Shown here: positions 11,156 to 21,883 of the stretch, one piece after another
Numbering within the stretch: the first letter of the stretch is position 1
Layout of the letters: each line of letters begins with the position of its first letter
Assembly: GCA_022641835.1 (NCBI GenBank)
Contig: CP048715.1
Span: 1-64,000 of the forward strand
Source: Petasospora fabianii
Lineage: Eukaryota; Ascomycota; Saccharomycetes; Phaffomycetales; Wickerhamomycetaceae
Length of the DNA stretch: 64,000 nt
Direction: 5' to 3'
Program-made: the position numbers and the translations under genes
The notes under the pieces: model-generated
What the model was told of the DNA's origin: nothing
What the model saw: the letters and a program-made list of their open reading frames with translations, nothing else
Databases searched by the model: none

Positions 11156-12265
11156 TCATACCACTGCAAGGGAATTTGCCGCTCTCGAACGGCCCTCTCT
11201 CTCGAGTGGTGGGACATCCACATCTGGAGCCTCGGCAACTGGGACGCTTCCCATGAGACCTTTGCTCTCTGCAAAGTTTGAAGACCGGATGTAAAGCGGG
11301 TTGCTTTGGAAGTACTCATCTCTAATCGGATGCAGGAGAACAGTCTGGTTCTTGATAGTGAGTACGGTATTTGTAGGTACGGCAATCCAATCTCCACGTT
11401 CAAATGTCAGCGGCTCGGATGCCACCATGATGACATTTTGCACACGATCAACTCTCTCCATTCTGTATTGATTTGGTTCATACTCAACGAAACTGCTACC
11501 GCAACTGAAGTGAAGGGATGCAGCTTCTTCCGTTTTAGATGTGATGTATCTGGAAACAACAACGTTGTTGCCGTCTGTGACGGCAAAATTCAACAACGAA
11601 GGTTCTTGTATGTCCTTTGTCCACTCTTTAAGGTACTCGATGGTCTTTAGTAGGGCCTCTCTTAGCACTGAGTCTGTGAAGTGCTTGCCTGAAGGGTCGT
11701 GTCCCATCTTATCGAGCGTATCGAGGAAGAGTGCGAAGCAGCACTCACTATCTGTGGAACCCTGAAGGAAGAGGAAATACTCGTCCTTGATATGGTTGAT
11801 CAGTTTGCGCTTGACATGAGAGAAGTTTGAAATGCCACCGTTGTGCATAAACATGAGGCTGTGGAAGGTGAATGGATGACAGTTGGTCTCTGAGAGAACA
11901 CCATAGGTAGAGGCTCTGACGTGAGCAAACACAAGGTTAGACTTGGTCTTCTCTGCGAGCTTCTCCAAGTTCATATTGTTCCATGCCGGCGTGATGGCCC
12001 TGAAGACACATGGACCGTCCTCGAACTCTGGGTCTAGGGAGTAGTATCCAACACCGAAGCCATCACCATTGATGGGGCGTCTTCTGTCGAGTCGGAGTCG
12101 GCTATCGAAAGACTGACTATTAGAGGAATGAATTAGTATACATGTGTTGATTTCATTGAAGGTTCAAGGGGTGAGTGCTTACTTGATGATGGAGTGTGCG
12201 GGTCTGGTGAGCAGATGGGAGAGCAGGATGGGGTCCTTACCCTTGAAAATGAGGAACCTGCACAT
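11156..12265 (-). CDS. DUG3: Dug3, glutamine-amidotransferase subunit of glutathione degradation
   Basis: Exons 12265..12183 and 12116..11156 give 347 residues. It is a class II (Ntn) amidotransferase-fold protein that pairs with Dug2 for the alternative cytosolic pathway of glutathione breakdown. The first residues MCRFLIFKG place the nucleophile Cys at position 2. Family blocks follow: RPINGDGFGVGYYS, FAHVRASTYG, CHPFTFHSLMFMHNGGISNF and QGSTDSECCFALFLD. The length is close to the yeast protein (357). The single intron is 66 nt (donor GTAAGC, TACTAAT branch site, acceptor TAATAG) and sits after residue 27. The gene is divergent from the zinc-cluster gene with 314 bases between. Confidence 0.93.
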
Positions 12266-12579
12266 GGAGTTAGAGGGGCTTTAAAAGACCTGAAAATGAG
12301 AAACAAGAGTGGTGAAGAAGAGGTAATGTGGCTTTTAGCTCGGAGATATAGTATAAGGATAGTGCGCATCGGCGTGACATGTCGTGTGTCACCGTTCGCG
12401 AAATGGCGAAGAGCTGGGGTCAACACACCCTTGCACCACTTTTTTCCACATCGGATCGGGAGCACCGGGTTTTTTTTGGAAGCCGAAGGATCGTAAGATA
12501 ACAGAAGACATGGCATGTGCTTTCCAAGTCGATTTGAACCTGAAAAAACAGTCCAGGGGAGGCCCTACCACCTACCACC
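12266..12579. other. Divergent promoter region DUG3 / zinc-cluster gene
   Basis: 314 bases between two divergent starts. No further gene is visible. T-rich tracts occur near 12439-12445 and 12471-12478. Confidence 0.6.
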
Positions 12580-14565
12580 ATGACACCCCTAACATGGGCT
12601 GATAGCAATGACAAGCTAAAGAAACAGAGAAGGAAGCACAAGAACTCGAAACTCGGTACGTTGACCTCATTTATGAACTATGCCATGTGTCCTTCCTCAT
12701 TGACCGCATTACTAATTCCCCTATCACCAGGCTGTCTCCAATGTAAAGAGAGACGGATCAAATGCAACGAGGAACTACCGGAGTGCAAGAATTGCCGAAT
12801 TCGTCAAGTCAAGGTATGCCACCCTTCCCTTCAAAGACCCTGTGATGTGTATTTACGCGCATGACCCTATGTAGTCGGCCCCGAAATACTAACAACTATA
12901 CAGATTCCTTGCACATACCTGGGCTTCACTGAGGCACAGAAGAAGAGCTTCATGGAGGCAAAGAGGAAAAATGATCTTGCCGCCACAAAGAGGGCCGCTC
13001 TTTACACTCAATCACCCTCGTCATTGTCCTCATCATCACCGAGGAACGAGAACGCATTGTACAATGATTCATTGCAAAAACCATTGGCCAACCCAATTAC
13101 TCTTCGCCTTGTGCCACACATTAAGCACGAATCACTTTTCAGCCAACGTGTAGAATTTGTCAATGAGACACCTAACTCTATCCACGCACGGCTCTTTTAT
13201 GTTAAAATGATCAATGACTCGTTCTTCAAGTTTCACGAATCCTTTGTTTCACACTACCCACTGGCTCTCTGTTGGCTCACAATTCAGATGGAGAGAAGAC
13301 TCGCTGCAGCTGAGTTTGAAGACCCAGAACTTAAAAGATTGATCTCCTATTTGGGAAAGTTGATGCTACATTACAAATCAGCAGCTATCGCCCATCTCCG
13401 AAAGTGTGTGTTATCTCTAATCGATGCTCAAGAAAAGGGGAACTTCAAGGCATGCATGTACCATTACGGCGAGATGACAATCCCATCTATCTCGCTTCAG
13501 GTATGTGACATCCTGACTCAGAATAACCTTAAGAATTTTTACGGCTCGGGTTCTGTTGTTGCTCTGACAAGTCTTTATGACAGAGTTCCTGATAGCTCTG
13601 CAATTGCTTCGTTCATTGCGAGCGGCACTATTCACACCCACAGAGCACTGTTTATCCCGAACTATTCCCCGCGTATTCTCAATGAGATTCTTTTGACGTT
13701 GAAAGAGATGAGTAAACTTGTGGATGAGACAGACGATGAATACTTTATCCATAATTTCGAGCAGTTAATTGCCTTTTTTGAGGAGACTCTCAGTTCAGAG
13801 TTTTTGGATTCCCATTTCAATCCCGAAAAGGTTACGGCGTACTCAGCCAAGACTCTCTACACCATCTACCACAAATTCAATATGACCATTCCAAGTGAAG
13901 CATTCTGTATTCCCCTCACAAATGGTCCTGTGCACAGAGTGATCTATCTCTATTACTTCATGATTGCCCGCGTTCTTGATAACATTTTCCCAGAGACCCG
14001 ATACGTGACAAAATTCCGATTCATTGGCCCAACATCGATTTACCCGTTTACCAGACAGGATATTTATGGTGGTATAGTCTCCGATGAGTTGATATACTAT
14101 GCCAACTACGCATACAGATTACTCGCTTTTTTCAGCAGAAGATCGGACATGTTCGGTAAGTATATGAAGATTGACAACCACTTCCCAGATGCTCATGCTG
14201 TCAACAGATTCAAGTCCCGAAAGCTCAATGTCAACGAAGAGTTCGTCAACGAATTTAAAAGCACTGTGTTGCAGCAGAGACATTATCCACAGATTGCACC
14301 CACAGACAGACTGGGCACTAGCGCTGGGCATAGTCACCCAGCATATTCGTTTAATGTTGACAAAGACACATCGCTGAACACAACACAGCTGAATGCTCCA
14401 AATCTCTATGACACACTTGATTCTGGGTTGCTGCGGTTAGATTACGATCCATTGGCCGATGAGATCCAAGAAAGACCATGCGATGAGGCCACCTCGCTAT
14501 CATTGCACAAGTATGCTGAAGACCACAAGGCATTGTGGAAGATGTTTGTGAATGACCAGCTGTAA
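12580..14565 (+). CDS. Zn2Cys6 fungal transcription factor, three exons
   Basis: Exons 12580..12655, 12731..12813 and 12904..14565 give 606 residues. A basic leader (KKQRRKHKNSK) precedes the zinc cluster. The six cysteines are at residues 27, 30, 37, 44, 47 and 56, spacing C-x2-C-x6-C-x6-C-x2-C-x8-C, the Gal4-type fold that binds CGG half-sites as a nuclear regulator. The leader plus 'KLGCLQCKERRIKCNE' is the style of the Upc2/Ecm22 group, but the C-terminal half does not show a domain I recognise, so the target pathway is unknown. Introns are 75 and 90 nt; the first falls within the Gly codon before the first Cys and the second before the last Cys, so exon 2 alone carries five of the six ligands. 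The start at 12580 is the first ATG in frame with the leader. Confidence 0.85.
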
Positions 14566-14614
14566 AGTAACGACTGACGATATGATGAAAAAAAAAATGT
14601 TTCGAAGTATGAAA

Positions 14615-15154
14615 CTAGAGCTCTTGTAGAATCTCTTCTATCATATTTGGTTTTGGCGTGGGAAGTGGAGTAAAGTCATGCGTCTCTGTAAGAGTAAGTG
14701 CTTCTAATAGTTTCTCGAGTGATGGTTCGGACTTAATGAGATGCGATCCGGCCATCATGGAATTTGCAACTTCTTCTTGGTGGTTGTCCATGAGCTGGTC
14801 ATTAATTACAACGACCAGTTTCTTCTTGAGGCGTAGAGTGTCAAGAATTGATCCTGTTCCAGCATGAGAAAGAACGAGGTCAGCGCCTGATATCACACTG
14901 TCAACATCGGCAGTGAAAGGAATGCCCTCAATGATGATGTTTTTGTAGAGACATTCCTCTCCCTGATAGCTGGCATTCAGATTCTTGATGCTGTCTTCGA
15001 ACAATTCCTTGGCCCTTGCTGACTTTCCGTATTGGACGATGACCTTGTTATAGCCTTGCAGAGATAAAAGATCGAGAACTTTCGGGTCCAAGGAAAGCTT
15101 CACGAGTCTCTCAAATGTAACCGTAGCACCAGTAGTTACGAAAACAGACCTCAT
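14615..15154 (-). CDS. ALG13: Alg13, catalytic subunit of UDP-GlcNAc transferase
   Basis: 179 residues from the ATG at 15154. With its membrane partner Alg14 it adds the second GlcNAc to dolichol-PP-GlcNAc on the cytosolic ER face. Motifs seen are SVFVTTGATVTFERLV (N-terminal Rossmann start), YNKVIVQYGKS, IEGIPFTADVDSVIS, ADLVLSHAGTGSILDTL (the GT28 nucleotide-sugar loop) and VVVINDQLMDNHQEEVA. An in-frame ATG lies 27 codons upstream (15235), but the added residues are absent from the family and Alg13 normally begins directly at the first strand, so I use 15154. Confidence 0.93.
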   Translation of the reverse strand: MRSVFVTTGATVTFERLVKLSLDPKVLDLLSLQGYNKVIVQYGKSARAKELFEDSIKNLNASYQGEECLYKNIIIEGIPFTADVDSVISGADLVLSHAGTGSILDTLRLKKKLVVVINDQLMDNHQEEVANSMMAGSHLIKSEPSLEKLLEALTLTETHDFTPLPTPKPNMIEEILQEL

Positions 15155-15414
15155 TGAGCCTTGTATAGTTCTTCTGTGCTTGGACAGCTGATTGATGCTG
15201 CGGAAGTTCGCTGTGGAAAGCTGCAGAGGGAACAACTCTTATTTTTCACCGCCTGAGTTTAGTTCGTGATAAAGCCGGAAACCGAGCGCCACCTACTCAT
15301 TCAACATCGACACTTTGTGACAACGTGGAAAACTGGACGAAGAGACAATGGAAGTACTATTTTGCAATGCTTCAGCTTCTCTCATGATGCGTTACGCCTG
15401 ATGAGCTAACCGCA

Positions 15415-16083
15415 ATGAGTGCACACCAATCCAAATCTGGTCCCGTGCACGCTCTCCTTTGTGTGATCTTGTTCGGTAACGTCCTTGCAATAACCGTCGT
15501 CTTTCATACCAGACAATGGACAGCGTATCTTACACGTATACTTGAAAGAATCGTGTCTGTTCCCTTATCAATCGTGCTGCTTATCCTTCTAGCGTTCCAT
15601 GAGGCACTACTTGAGCTAAAGCACGGTCACAGGGAAGCCATCAAGGCACAGATCCGTCTTCAGGAAGCTGATGAGCTCTTCTGGGGCGCAAAATCAGGCG
15701 AGGGGCTTGTTGTTGGCGATGATTTCCAGTCGCTTCGATTGAGAAAGGGTATTACTGAAGCTTTTGCTGACGCCACAACGAGCATCACAGAATTCCCTCT
15801 AACCAAGAAAACCACTCCCTCTCTTGACCCCTCATCTGATACTCAAAGGGAGCAGACTGATGCTACAGCTCTAAGGAAACCCAGAGTCCCATTTAATAGT
15901 AAAAATATCAAGGCTTGTTGGAGTCTAGTCAGAGATTCCAAGGAGTATCGCAATGTCTTGAGCACGTATACTTCGACAGGGTCTCATAGAGACGATGTCG
16001 AGCCAACAACTACGATAATCTCATACTCTCCAGAGACCAAGGTAGAACCAATTGAGCTCTTGTCTCTGACCAAGGAGCATTGA
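15415..16083 (+). CDS. Unknown two-helix membrane protein
   Basis: 222 residues, not recognised. Two hydrophobic helices lie near the N-terminus (about residues 12-30 and 46-62). They are joined by a short basic loop (HTRQWTAYLTRILER), suggesting a hairpin with both ends on the same side. A charged helix follows (HEALLELKHGHREAIKAQ), then a Ser/Thr-rich, likely disordered tail. There is no cleavable signal motif. The gene is divergent from ALG13 and convergent with the eIF4G gene. Full-length uninterrupted frame and hydrophobic pattern support a real gene; function unknown. Confidence 0.6.
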   Translation: MSAHQSKSGPVHALLCVILFGNVLAITVVFHTRQWTAYLTRILERIVSVPLSIVLLILLAFHEALLELKHGHREAIKAQIRLQEADELFWGAKSGEGLVVGDDFQSLRLRKGITEAFADATTSITEFPLTKKTTPSLDPSSDTQREQTDATALRKPRVPFNSKNIKACWSLVRDSKEYRNVLSTYTSTGSHRDDVEPTTTIISYSPETKVEPIELLSLTKEH

Positions 16084-16194
16084 TTTAACACTACATTGGG
16101 CGGGTTCATCTGCATGTGATCCATTTGTGATCCATTAAAATGTACATAGTTAATACGCATCAATGAAATTTTTGAACATGACCATTTCTCTAGC

Positions 16195-19100
16195 TCAGTT
16201 GGTCTCATCATCCTCCTTCTCCTTCTCGTCATCGACAACAACTTCAGTAGCATCTTCGCCTTCATTCTCCTGCTGCTCTTCATCCTCATTTTGTTCATCT
16301 TCGTGTGTTTCATTAGTCTCTTCCTCCTCGTCATCATCACCACCCAACAAGGCAGCGTAACTGTTGGCTGGTCTCTTGGAATTTTCTCTTGACTCAACTG
16401 GTGCCTGAGATGGAGAAGATGCAGAGTTCGTGGAGGATGATTTACCTCTCAATGATCTGGACTTACTGAAGTTGTTCATGGGACCAAGGTTAGAAGAAGA
16501 AGCCGATGTGTTGACCTGACCCATTCTTCTCATGTCTGAGTTGGAAACACGACTAGCACCCCAGCCGGCCTTTGATGAATTAGCTCTGGAGTCGCCTCTG
16601 TTGCTTCTTCTGCGGTCGTTGTTCTTCTGTTCCTCAGAATGCTTCTTCTTCTCCTCCTCGTGAATCTGTTGGATGGTCTTTGGACCCTTATCAGCATCCT
16701 TGCCCTTCCATTGGGCCTTTCTGAGGTCTAACAAGTCCATGACAGAGAACTGCAATCTGGAAGGAATCTTGGCCTCGGAGAGTGCTTGGACTCTTTGGAA
16801 CAAAAGATCAAACTTGCTTCTAGATTGTGGTGTACTGTCGAGCTTCTCACCAACGGTAGTGATGAGCTGGACCAAGTTCTCCACGGTATCCTCAGATGGA
16901 TCCTCAACGTTGTCAGAAAGTTTGGCCAAACAGACCATGATGATAGCCTCGGACAAGAGACCCAAGACATACAAGTGGCCGATGAATCTCACCAAACCCA
17001 AACCTCTTCTCTTGGCAGCAGCAGCTTTGTAGTACTCGTCAGTCATCATCTCTGGCTCCAATGGTGAGCCATCCTCGTTGGTTGGGAGCTTATCCGACCA
17101 GCCCTTCTCGTATTCAACCTGACACTTGGACAACAAGAGCCTACGGACAATTGCACCACCCTTGAGTGGGTTTCCGTCTCTGTCCTTGAGATCTGAGCTT
17201 GTCACCTCCGGATCAATCACCTTACACATCTTAGCTGTGAACTGAGCATACATGTTGGACCAATGAGGCTCGTCAGTGGCCTTGTCAAATGTAGTGTTGA
17301 GAACAACCTTCAATGTCTCACAGTTCTCCTCATACTTGGACTGGTTGGCAATTTCAAGAATCTTGTCTGTAATGGCCTCGAAGTACTCCAATGTCAGCTT
17401 GTTCAACAAGGATCTGGTCTTGGTAGCAGCTTCCTCGGCGGTGAGCAAAGGTGTGCCATCTGGAGCAGTCTTTCTTTCCTCATCAGTGGTCTTGTTGGCT
17501 CTAGACTTTGGAACCCATCTGTTGGCAGATTTCTCCAATGGTTTCACTGGCTCAAGTGGAATTTCCGGCTCTCTTTCTCTGTCATCACGGTCTCTGTTTC
17601 TGTTGGACTTTCTGTCACCTCTACCGGATGGACCTCTTCTCTTGGAACTGGTTCTAGAGTTGGATCTTGAGTTAGGATCGCCGAATTGTTTTCTCATATT
17701 AGAAGAAGACTTTGAGAAGCCCTGAGAGCCTGAGAGACCACCACCTTGACCAAACTTGAAGTTTCTGGAAGAACCTGATCTGTCGCCACGATTAGACACG
17801 ACAATAAACTTGGTCTTCTCCTTGAAGTCTTCATCGGTAGGGAATTTGCACTTTTCCTGGAGACTGAGCAAGAAAGGTGGGTCATATCTGAATTTTGGTC
17901 CCTTAGCCTGAAGACCCTCGTGAGGGGCCTGGAATCCCTCTGGATATGTAAAGGTGAATGGATCCTCGATGGCTTTAGCAGTCTGAAGAGAAGAAAGGAA
18001 CTTAGACACGGTGAACAAGTCGGCATTCTCTGTCTTCTTCTCCTCGGCGACCTCAGCGCCCTTGGTTTCATCAGATGGAACCTCCTTAGTGGCAGTGGAA
18101 GCAGCCTCATCAACTGGCTTCTCTTCTGTAGCTGGAGTCTCCTTGCTCTGCTCAAGAGGCTGAGCAGTACTGGCCTCCTCAACTGTTTCTGATGCTTTAG
18201 TCTCTTCAGCTGCAGCTGGTGCCTCGTTCTCTTCAGCTGGTGTGGCCTCAACCGGAGCCTCGGTAGAGGACTTGATGTCAGTCTCTTGGGCCTTCTCGGT
18301 CACATCGGCCTTCTTCTCAGCTGGAGCTTCGGTCTCGGTTGCATCAGCCTTCTTGTCAGCTGGAGCTTCGGTCTCGGATTTAGTGATCTCCGGTGTCTGC
18401 TCACTAGAAGCCTTCGAAGCGATAGACTCCTTGAACTGTCTGATAGCTTGCTCCTTTTCGACAACAGGTGTAGCAGCCGGAGCAGCCTTCTCTTCTGTGA
18501 CAGGGGCTGAGGTAGCCGGGGCTGGTGTGGTAGAAGCTGGTGTGGTAGAAGCTGGTGTGGTAGAAGCTGATGTGGCAGTAGCTGGTGTGGCAGTAGCTGG
18601 AGAAGCAGCTGGTGTAGTATCAGCCTTCTCGGCTGGTTTCGTCTCTGGTGTGGAGGCGGCGGCCTTAGCCTTGGCAGCCCTTTCACGAACCTTCTTAAGG
18701 AAATCCTCCTTCATTTGTCTTGCCTTCTCGTCTTGCTGTGGAGCTGGGGAAGTAGTGAGACTAGGCGTTCTCTGGTGGCCAAGCTGAGCAGGTGTTGCCT
18801 TTGGAGTCGAAGAGGCACTTGATCTGTTGAGGGAGGCAGCGGCACCCTTAGGGGTAAGATCAACCTTCTCACCTGTAGCTGTTGTCACATTAATGGCATG
18901 CTGGCCGTAGTCCGATCTGTACATAGGAGCGGCCTGACTGTAGTGCTGCATGTAATAGCCCTGCTGACCCTGGAAATATGTAGGCTGGTAGGGAGAAGCA
19001 CCGTAGCCCATGTAGCCATCGGTTGGCACGTACATATTCTGCGGAGTGTTAAGGTTGTAGTTGTGTGGCGCTCTGTGGCTTACATTCTTTCTCTGGTAAT

Positions 19101-19197
19101 GATTACCAGAGCCGTTTCCTTGAGGAGCAGAACCAGCTGGCGAGTTACCAGTGGCGGCAGGGTTGGAGGCACCAGTGTTGGGATTGATCTGGGACAT
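16195..19197 (-). CDS. TIF4631: Translation initiation factor eIF4G
   Basis: About 1,000 residues. It is the scaffold of eIF4F, joining cap-binding eIF4E, helicase eIF4A and poly(A)-binding protein. The first ~400 residues are low complexity: Tyr/Gln-rich near the start, then Ala/Thr/Pro/Glu-rich, with a short tandem of PASTT-like units at about 18530-18600. An eIF4E-binding motif YDPPFLL (Y-x4-L-hydrophobic) lies near residue 436, followed by an Arg/Ser/Gly-rich RNA-binding stretch. The MIF4G HEAT domain spans about residues 585-820 and starts near TRSLLNKLTLEYFEAI. The tail is basic then strongly acidic. I use the ATG at 19197 (MSQINPNTG); another ATG 17 codons upstream gives an unfamily-like start. 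Length matches yeast eIF4G (about 950). Confidence 0.95.
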   Translation of the reverse strand: MSQINPNTGASNPAATGNSPAGSAPQGNGSGNHYQRKNVSHRAPHNYNLNTPQNMYVPTDGYMGYGASPYQPTYFQGQQGYYMQHYSQAAPMYRSDYGQHAINVTTATGEKVDLTPKGAAASLNRSSASSTPKATPAQLGHQRTPSLTTSPAPQQDEKARQMKEDFLKKVRERAAKAKAAASTPETKPAEKADTTPAASPATATPATATSASTTPASTTPASTTPAPATSAPVTEEKAAPAATPVVEKEQAIRQFKESIASKASSEQTPEITKSETEAPADKKADATETEAPAEKKADVTEKAQETDIKSSTEAPVEATPAEENEAPAAAEETKASETVEEASTAQPLEQSKETPATEEKPVDEAASTATKEVPSDETKGAEVAEEKKTENADLFTVSKFLSSLQTAKAIEDPFTFTYPEGFQAPHEGLQAKGPKFRYDPPFLLSLQEKCKFPTDEDFKEKTKFIVVSNRGDRSGSSRNFKFGQGGGLSGSQGFSKSSSNMRKQFGDPNSRSNSRTSSKRRGPSGRGDRKSNRNRDRDDREREPEIPLEPVKPLEKSANRWVPKSRANKTTDEERKTAPDGTPLLTAEEAATKTRSLLNKLTLEYFEAITDKILEIANQSKYEENCETLKVVLNTTFDKATDEPHWSNMYAQFTAKMCKVIDPEVTSSDLKDRDGNPLKGGAIVRRLLLSKCQVEYEKGWSDKLPTNEDGSPLEPEMMTDEYYKAAAAKRRGLGLVRFIGHLYVLGLLSEAIIMVCLAKLSDNVEDPSEDTVENLVQLITTVGEKLDSTPQSRSKFDLLFQRVQALSEAKIPSRLQFSVMDLLDLRKAQWKGKDADKGPKTIQQIHEEEKKKHSEEQKNNDRRRSNRGDSRANSSKAGWGASRVSNSDMRRMGQVNTSASSSNLGPMNNFSKSRSLRGKSSSTNSASSPSQAPVESRENSKRPANSYAALLGGDDDEEEETNETHEDEQNEDEEQQENEGEDATEVVVDDEKEKEDDETN

Positions 19198-19861
19198 GGT
19201 GCGTAGTGGGTATGCCGTGGAAACGAGCTTTTGGGGTTGATGATCCAATACGGAAGGATGGCAGTGGCGGTATCGAAGTTGGTGATAACCAGTCAGAGAA
19301 CAGAGTCTCGTGTAATGGGAGCTGGTGGTGGTGAGGGGATGCCGTGAGGCGTCTGCGATATCTTCTCACGTCCTGAAGCGCGTTTGCTGTGGGATGTGCC
19401 TGATGAATATGGGCGACGCTAGCAGGCAAGCGGGACAGTGGTGTTGTGCTTGCTGGTAAGGAAAATGGGAGCAAAAAACTGAGTAGTCTATGCCCTTTCT
19501 TTATCCTGTCGTAGACTGTGGTCTGAAAGAGAAGAGCTATGAATTCCTTGTTCTGTCCCACTTTTTTTTTTTCTGTCGACGCTTTTTTTTCACTGCAAGA
19601 GCCCTCATGGCCCCCATACGGTGGCCGGGTCTGAAAATTACGCTGGTCTTTTTCTGCCTAGGCGCCTGTAAGGAGCAAAAAAATGACGAGATCATACGAG
19701 GATGGAGGCGCGGTCAGCTGAAATAGAACATATACATTAGCGTAGATTTGAGCACGGAATTGGGAGTGGAGTTATTGTGTTATGAATTGTGATGGACTAG
19801 TCCATATCTACAATCTGATTAAACTATGTTCATTAAATATTGAGCTAAGTTCCACTTGAAG
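19198..19861. other. Intergenic: eIF4G promoter and flank
   Basis: 664 bases. A T-rich tract lies at about 19562-19590 on the plus strand. Short open frames have no motifs. No RNA gene recognised. Confidence 0.5.
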
Positions 19862-20215
19862 TCACTCAACTTCTGTCTGCGTTCGTAGCCACGGCTTTTT
19901 GACCCGGCGAAGTGACTCTCCAAAGGCCGCGTACAATAGGAGACCAATGGTTAAAATCAAGAATCCGTAAACTATCGCCATATCTTTCCTCGACTCTCTA
20001 TGGAAACACATCACCTGGTACTCATCCACGCTGGAGCCTGAGCATTCGGCCAGTTTTAAGTCATAGCAATACTGTTGGGTACATGATGAACACGATGAAC
20101 TGTCCTGTAGTGTTGTGATAACGTAGTCTTCCCCGCATTGACATCTGCATAGCTCAGTAAAAGCCATGGCCAATGAGGAGTAACCAAGCGCCAATAGAAG
20201 TGATATAAGCCTCAT
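19862..20215 (-). CDS. Small Cys-rich type I membrane protein of the secretory pathway
   Basis: 117 residues. A cleavable signal peptide (MRLISLLLALGYSSLAMA) is followed by a compact luminal part of about 55 residues with nine cysteines (CRCQCG, CSSC, YCYDLKLAEC, VMCF). One transmembrane helix follows (IVYGFLILTIGLLLYAAF), then a short basic cytosolic tail. The cysteine density implies disulfides in the ER lumen. I recall similar small fungal ER proteins but cannot name this one. The gene is divergent from RPT6 with 384 bases between. Confidence 0.7.
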   Translation of the reverse strand: MRLISLLLALGYSSLAMAFTELCRCQCGEDYVITTLQDSSSCSSCTQQYCYDLKLAECSGSSVDEYQVMCFHRESRKDMAIVYGFLILTIGLLLYAAFGESLRRVKKPWLRTQTEVE

Positions 20216-20599
20216 TCTGTATAAGAGCTGTTGAGAGTGAAATCTGTGGAACGAGGTGGGGACAGATCTTAGGGCCCTGGCTATGCGACGACTGTGGGTG
20301 GACCTACTGCTAAATTAGAGTCGTCTTGAAGTCTTTCCGCTCCTTCTTAGGGTATTTCTCCACTGAAAAAAGTCGTTATGTGATTCGGATAAACCAATTC
20401 GGTAATAAGAAAGCGTCAGTCTCAATGCGACTACCAACTCTCAACGGTTTTAGGTGAACACTTCGTCCTCAAGCTTTCACCACTTCGCTGCTCTGCGCGA
20501 TCGTCTCGCGCGACTGGCCAAAATTGAAAACACCACCAGCAACGCCACCGTCAACTCCCTCACAACCACATTCCTGAAGGCCACAAAAATCGTCATAAA
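20216..20599. other. Divergent promoter region upstream of RPT6
   Basis: 384 bases. I looked for the proteasome element GGTGGCAAA or close variants and did not find one. Nothing else recognised. Confidence 0.5.
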
Positions 20600-21883
20600 A
20601 TGGCTTCCGTCGTTGCCCATGAGGCAGGTATCAAACCAGTAAGTGTCTATGGTTTCGGGGCTTGCGAATTGCAGCCCCAATTGGCATGCTGTCTTCCTCA
20701 AAACATGTTACTAACACTCGCCCCTCAGTTCTTTGAACAGCGTATTCAAGACACAGAGATCCAGATTAATGCAAAGACACAAAACCTTCGTCGTCTCGAG
20801 GCACAGAGAAACTCCTTGAACTCCAAAGTGAGACTCCTCAAGGATGAGCTTAAGCTTTTGCAGGAGCCAGGCTCCTATGTCGGTGAAGTCGTCAAGGCAC
20901 TCAGTAAGAAGAAGGTGCTCGTCAAGATCCACCCGGAGGGCAAATACATTGTGGAACTTGCACCTGAGATTGATATTAAGGACATTAAACCATCACTCAG
21001 AGTCTGCCTTAAGTCCGACAACTACAATTTGCATAAGATTCTTCCGAACAAGATCGATCCTCTCGTTAGTTTAATGATGGTTGAGAAGGTTCCAGATTCC
21101 ACGTACGATATGGTTGGTGGTTTGACCAAGCAAATCAAAGAAATCAAGGAGGTCATTGAGCTACCTGTGAAACATCCTGAACTTTTCGAGAGTCTGGGTA
21201 TTGCTCAGCCGAAGGGTGTCATCTTGTACGGTCCCCCAGGTACGGGTAAAACTTTGCTTGCCAGAGCAGTGGCGCATCACACGGAGTGTAAGTTCATTAG
21301 AGTTTCTGGATCGGAATTGGTGCAGAAGTACATTGGTGAAGGTTCTAGAATGGTTAGGGAGCTGTTCGTTATGGCTAGAGAGCATGCACCATCTATTATC
21401 TTCATGGATGAGATTGATTCTATTGGATCTTCTCGTGTTGAAGGGTCCAGTGGTGGTGACTCCGAAGTTCAAAGAACGATGTTGGAATTGTTGAACCAGT
21501 TGGATGGTTTTGAGAACTCCAAGGATATCAAGATCATTATGGCTACAAATAGATTGGATATTCTCGATCCTGCTCTTTTGAGACCGGGAAGAATTGACAG
21601 AAAGATCGAGTTCCCGGCTCCGACCGTTGCTGCAAGAACCGAAATCTTGAAGATTCACTCCAGAGCAATGAACTTGACCAGAGGTATCAACTTGAGAAAA
21701 GTTGCAGAAAAGATGAATGGTTGTTCTGGTGCCGATGTGAAGGGTGTATGCACTGAGGCTGGTATGTACGCATTGAGAGAAAGAAGAATCCACGTCACAC
21801 AAGAAGACTTCGAGCTTGCAGTGGCAAAGGTGCTGAACAAAAACGACGAGGGACAGGTCTCTCTTGCTAAACTGTTTAAATGA
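20600..21883 (+). CDS. RPT6: 26S proteasome regulatory ATPase Rpt6
   Basis: Exons 20600..20638 and 20729..21883 give 397 residues. It is one of six AAA ATPases that unfold substrates at the proteasome base. The spliced N-terminus reads [12 protein letters not shown] then [10 protein letters not shown], matching Rpt6. A coiled coil and the OB domain follow ([26 protein letters not shown]). Walker A is GPPGTGKT near residue 181, Walker B IIFMDEID near 237 and the second region of homology [18 protein letters not shown]. The C-terminus SLAKLFK matches Rpt6. The 90-nt intron has GTAAGT, TACTAAC and CAG. It is a multiple of three with no in-frame stop, so reading straight through would insert 30 foreign residues absent from all Rpt6 proteins; the splice is therefore the right model. 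Confidence 0.98.
   Translation: MASVVAHEAGIKPVSVYGFGACELQPQLACCLPQNMLLTLAPQFFEQRIQDTEIQINAKTQNLRRLEAQRNSLNSKVRLLKDELKLLQEPGSYVGEVVKALSKKKVLVKIHPEGKYIVELAPEIDIKDIKPSLRVCLKSDNYNLHKILPNKIDPLVSLMMVEKVPDSTYDMVGGLTKQIKEIKEVIELPVKHPELFESLGIAQPKGVILYGPPGTGKTLLARAVAHHTECKFIRVSGSELVQKYIGEGSRMVRELFVMAREHAPSIIFMDEIDSIGSSRVEGSSGGDSEVQRTMLELLNQLDGFENSKDIKIIMATNRLDILDPALLRPGRIDRKIEFPAPTVAARTEILKIHSRAMNLTRGINLRKVAEKMNGCSGADVKGVCTEAGMYALRERRIHVTQEDFELAVAKVLNKNDEGQVSLAKLFK

Noticed and set aside
17263-18787. Several plus-strand frames antisense to eIF4G, including a Ser/Ala/Val-rich one of 181 codons
   Set aside because: They mirror low-complexity repeats of the eIF4G N-terminal half; eIF4G identity is certain.
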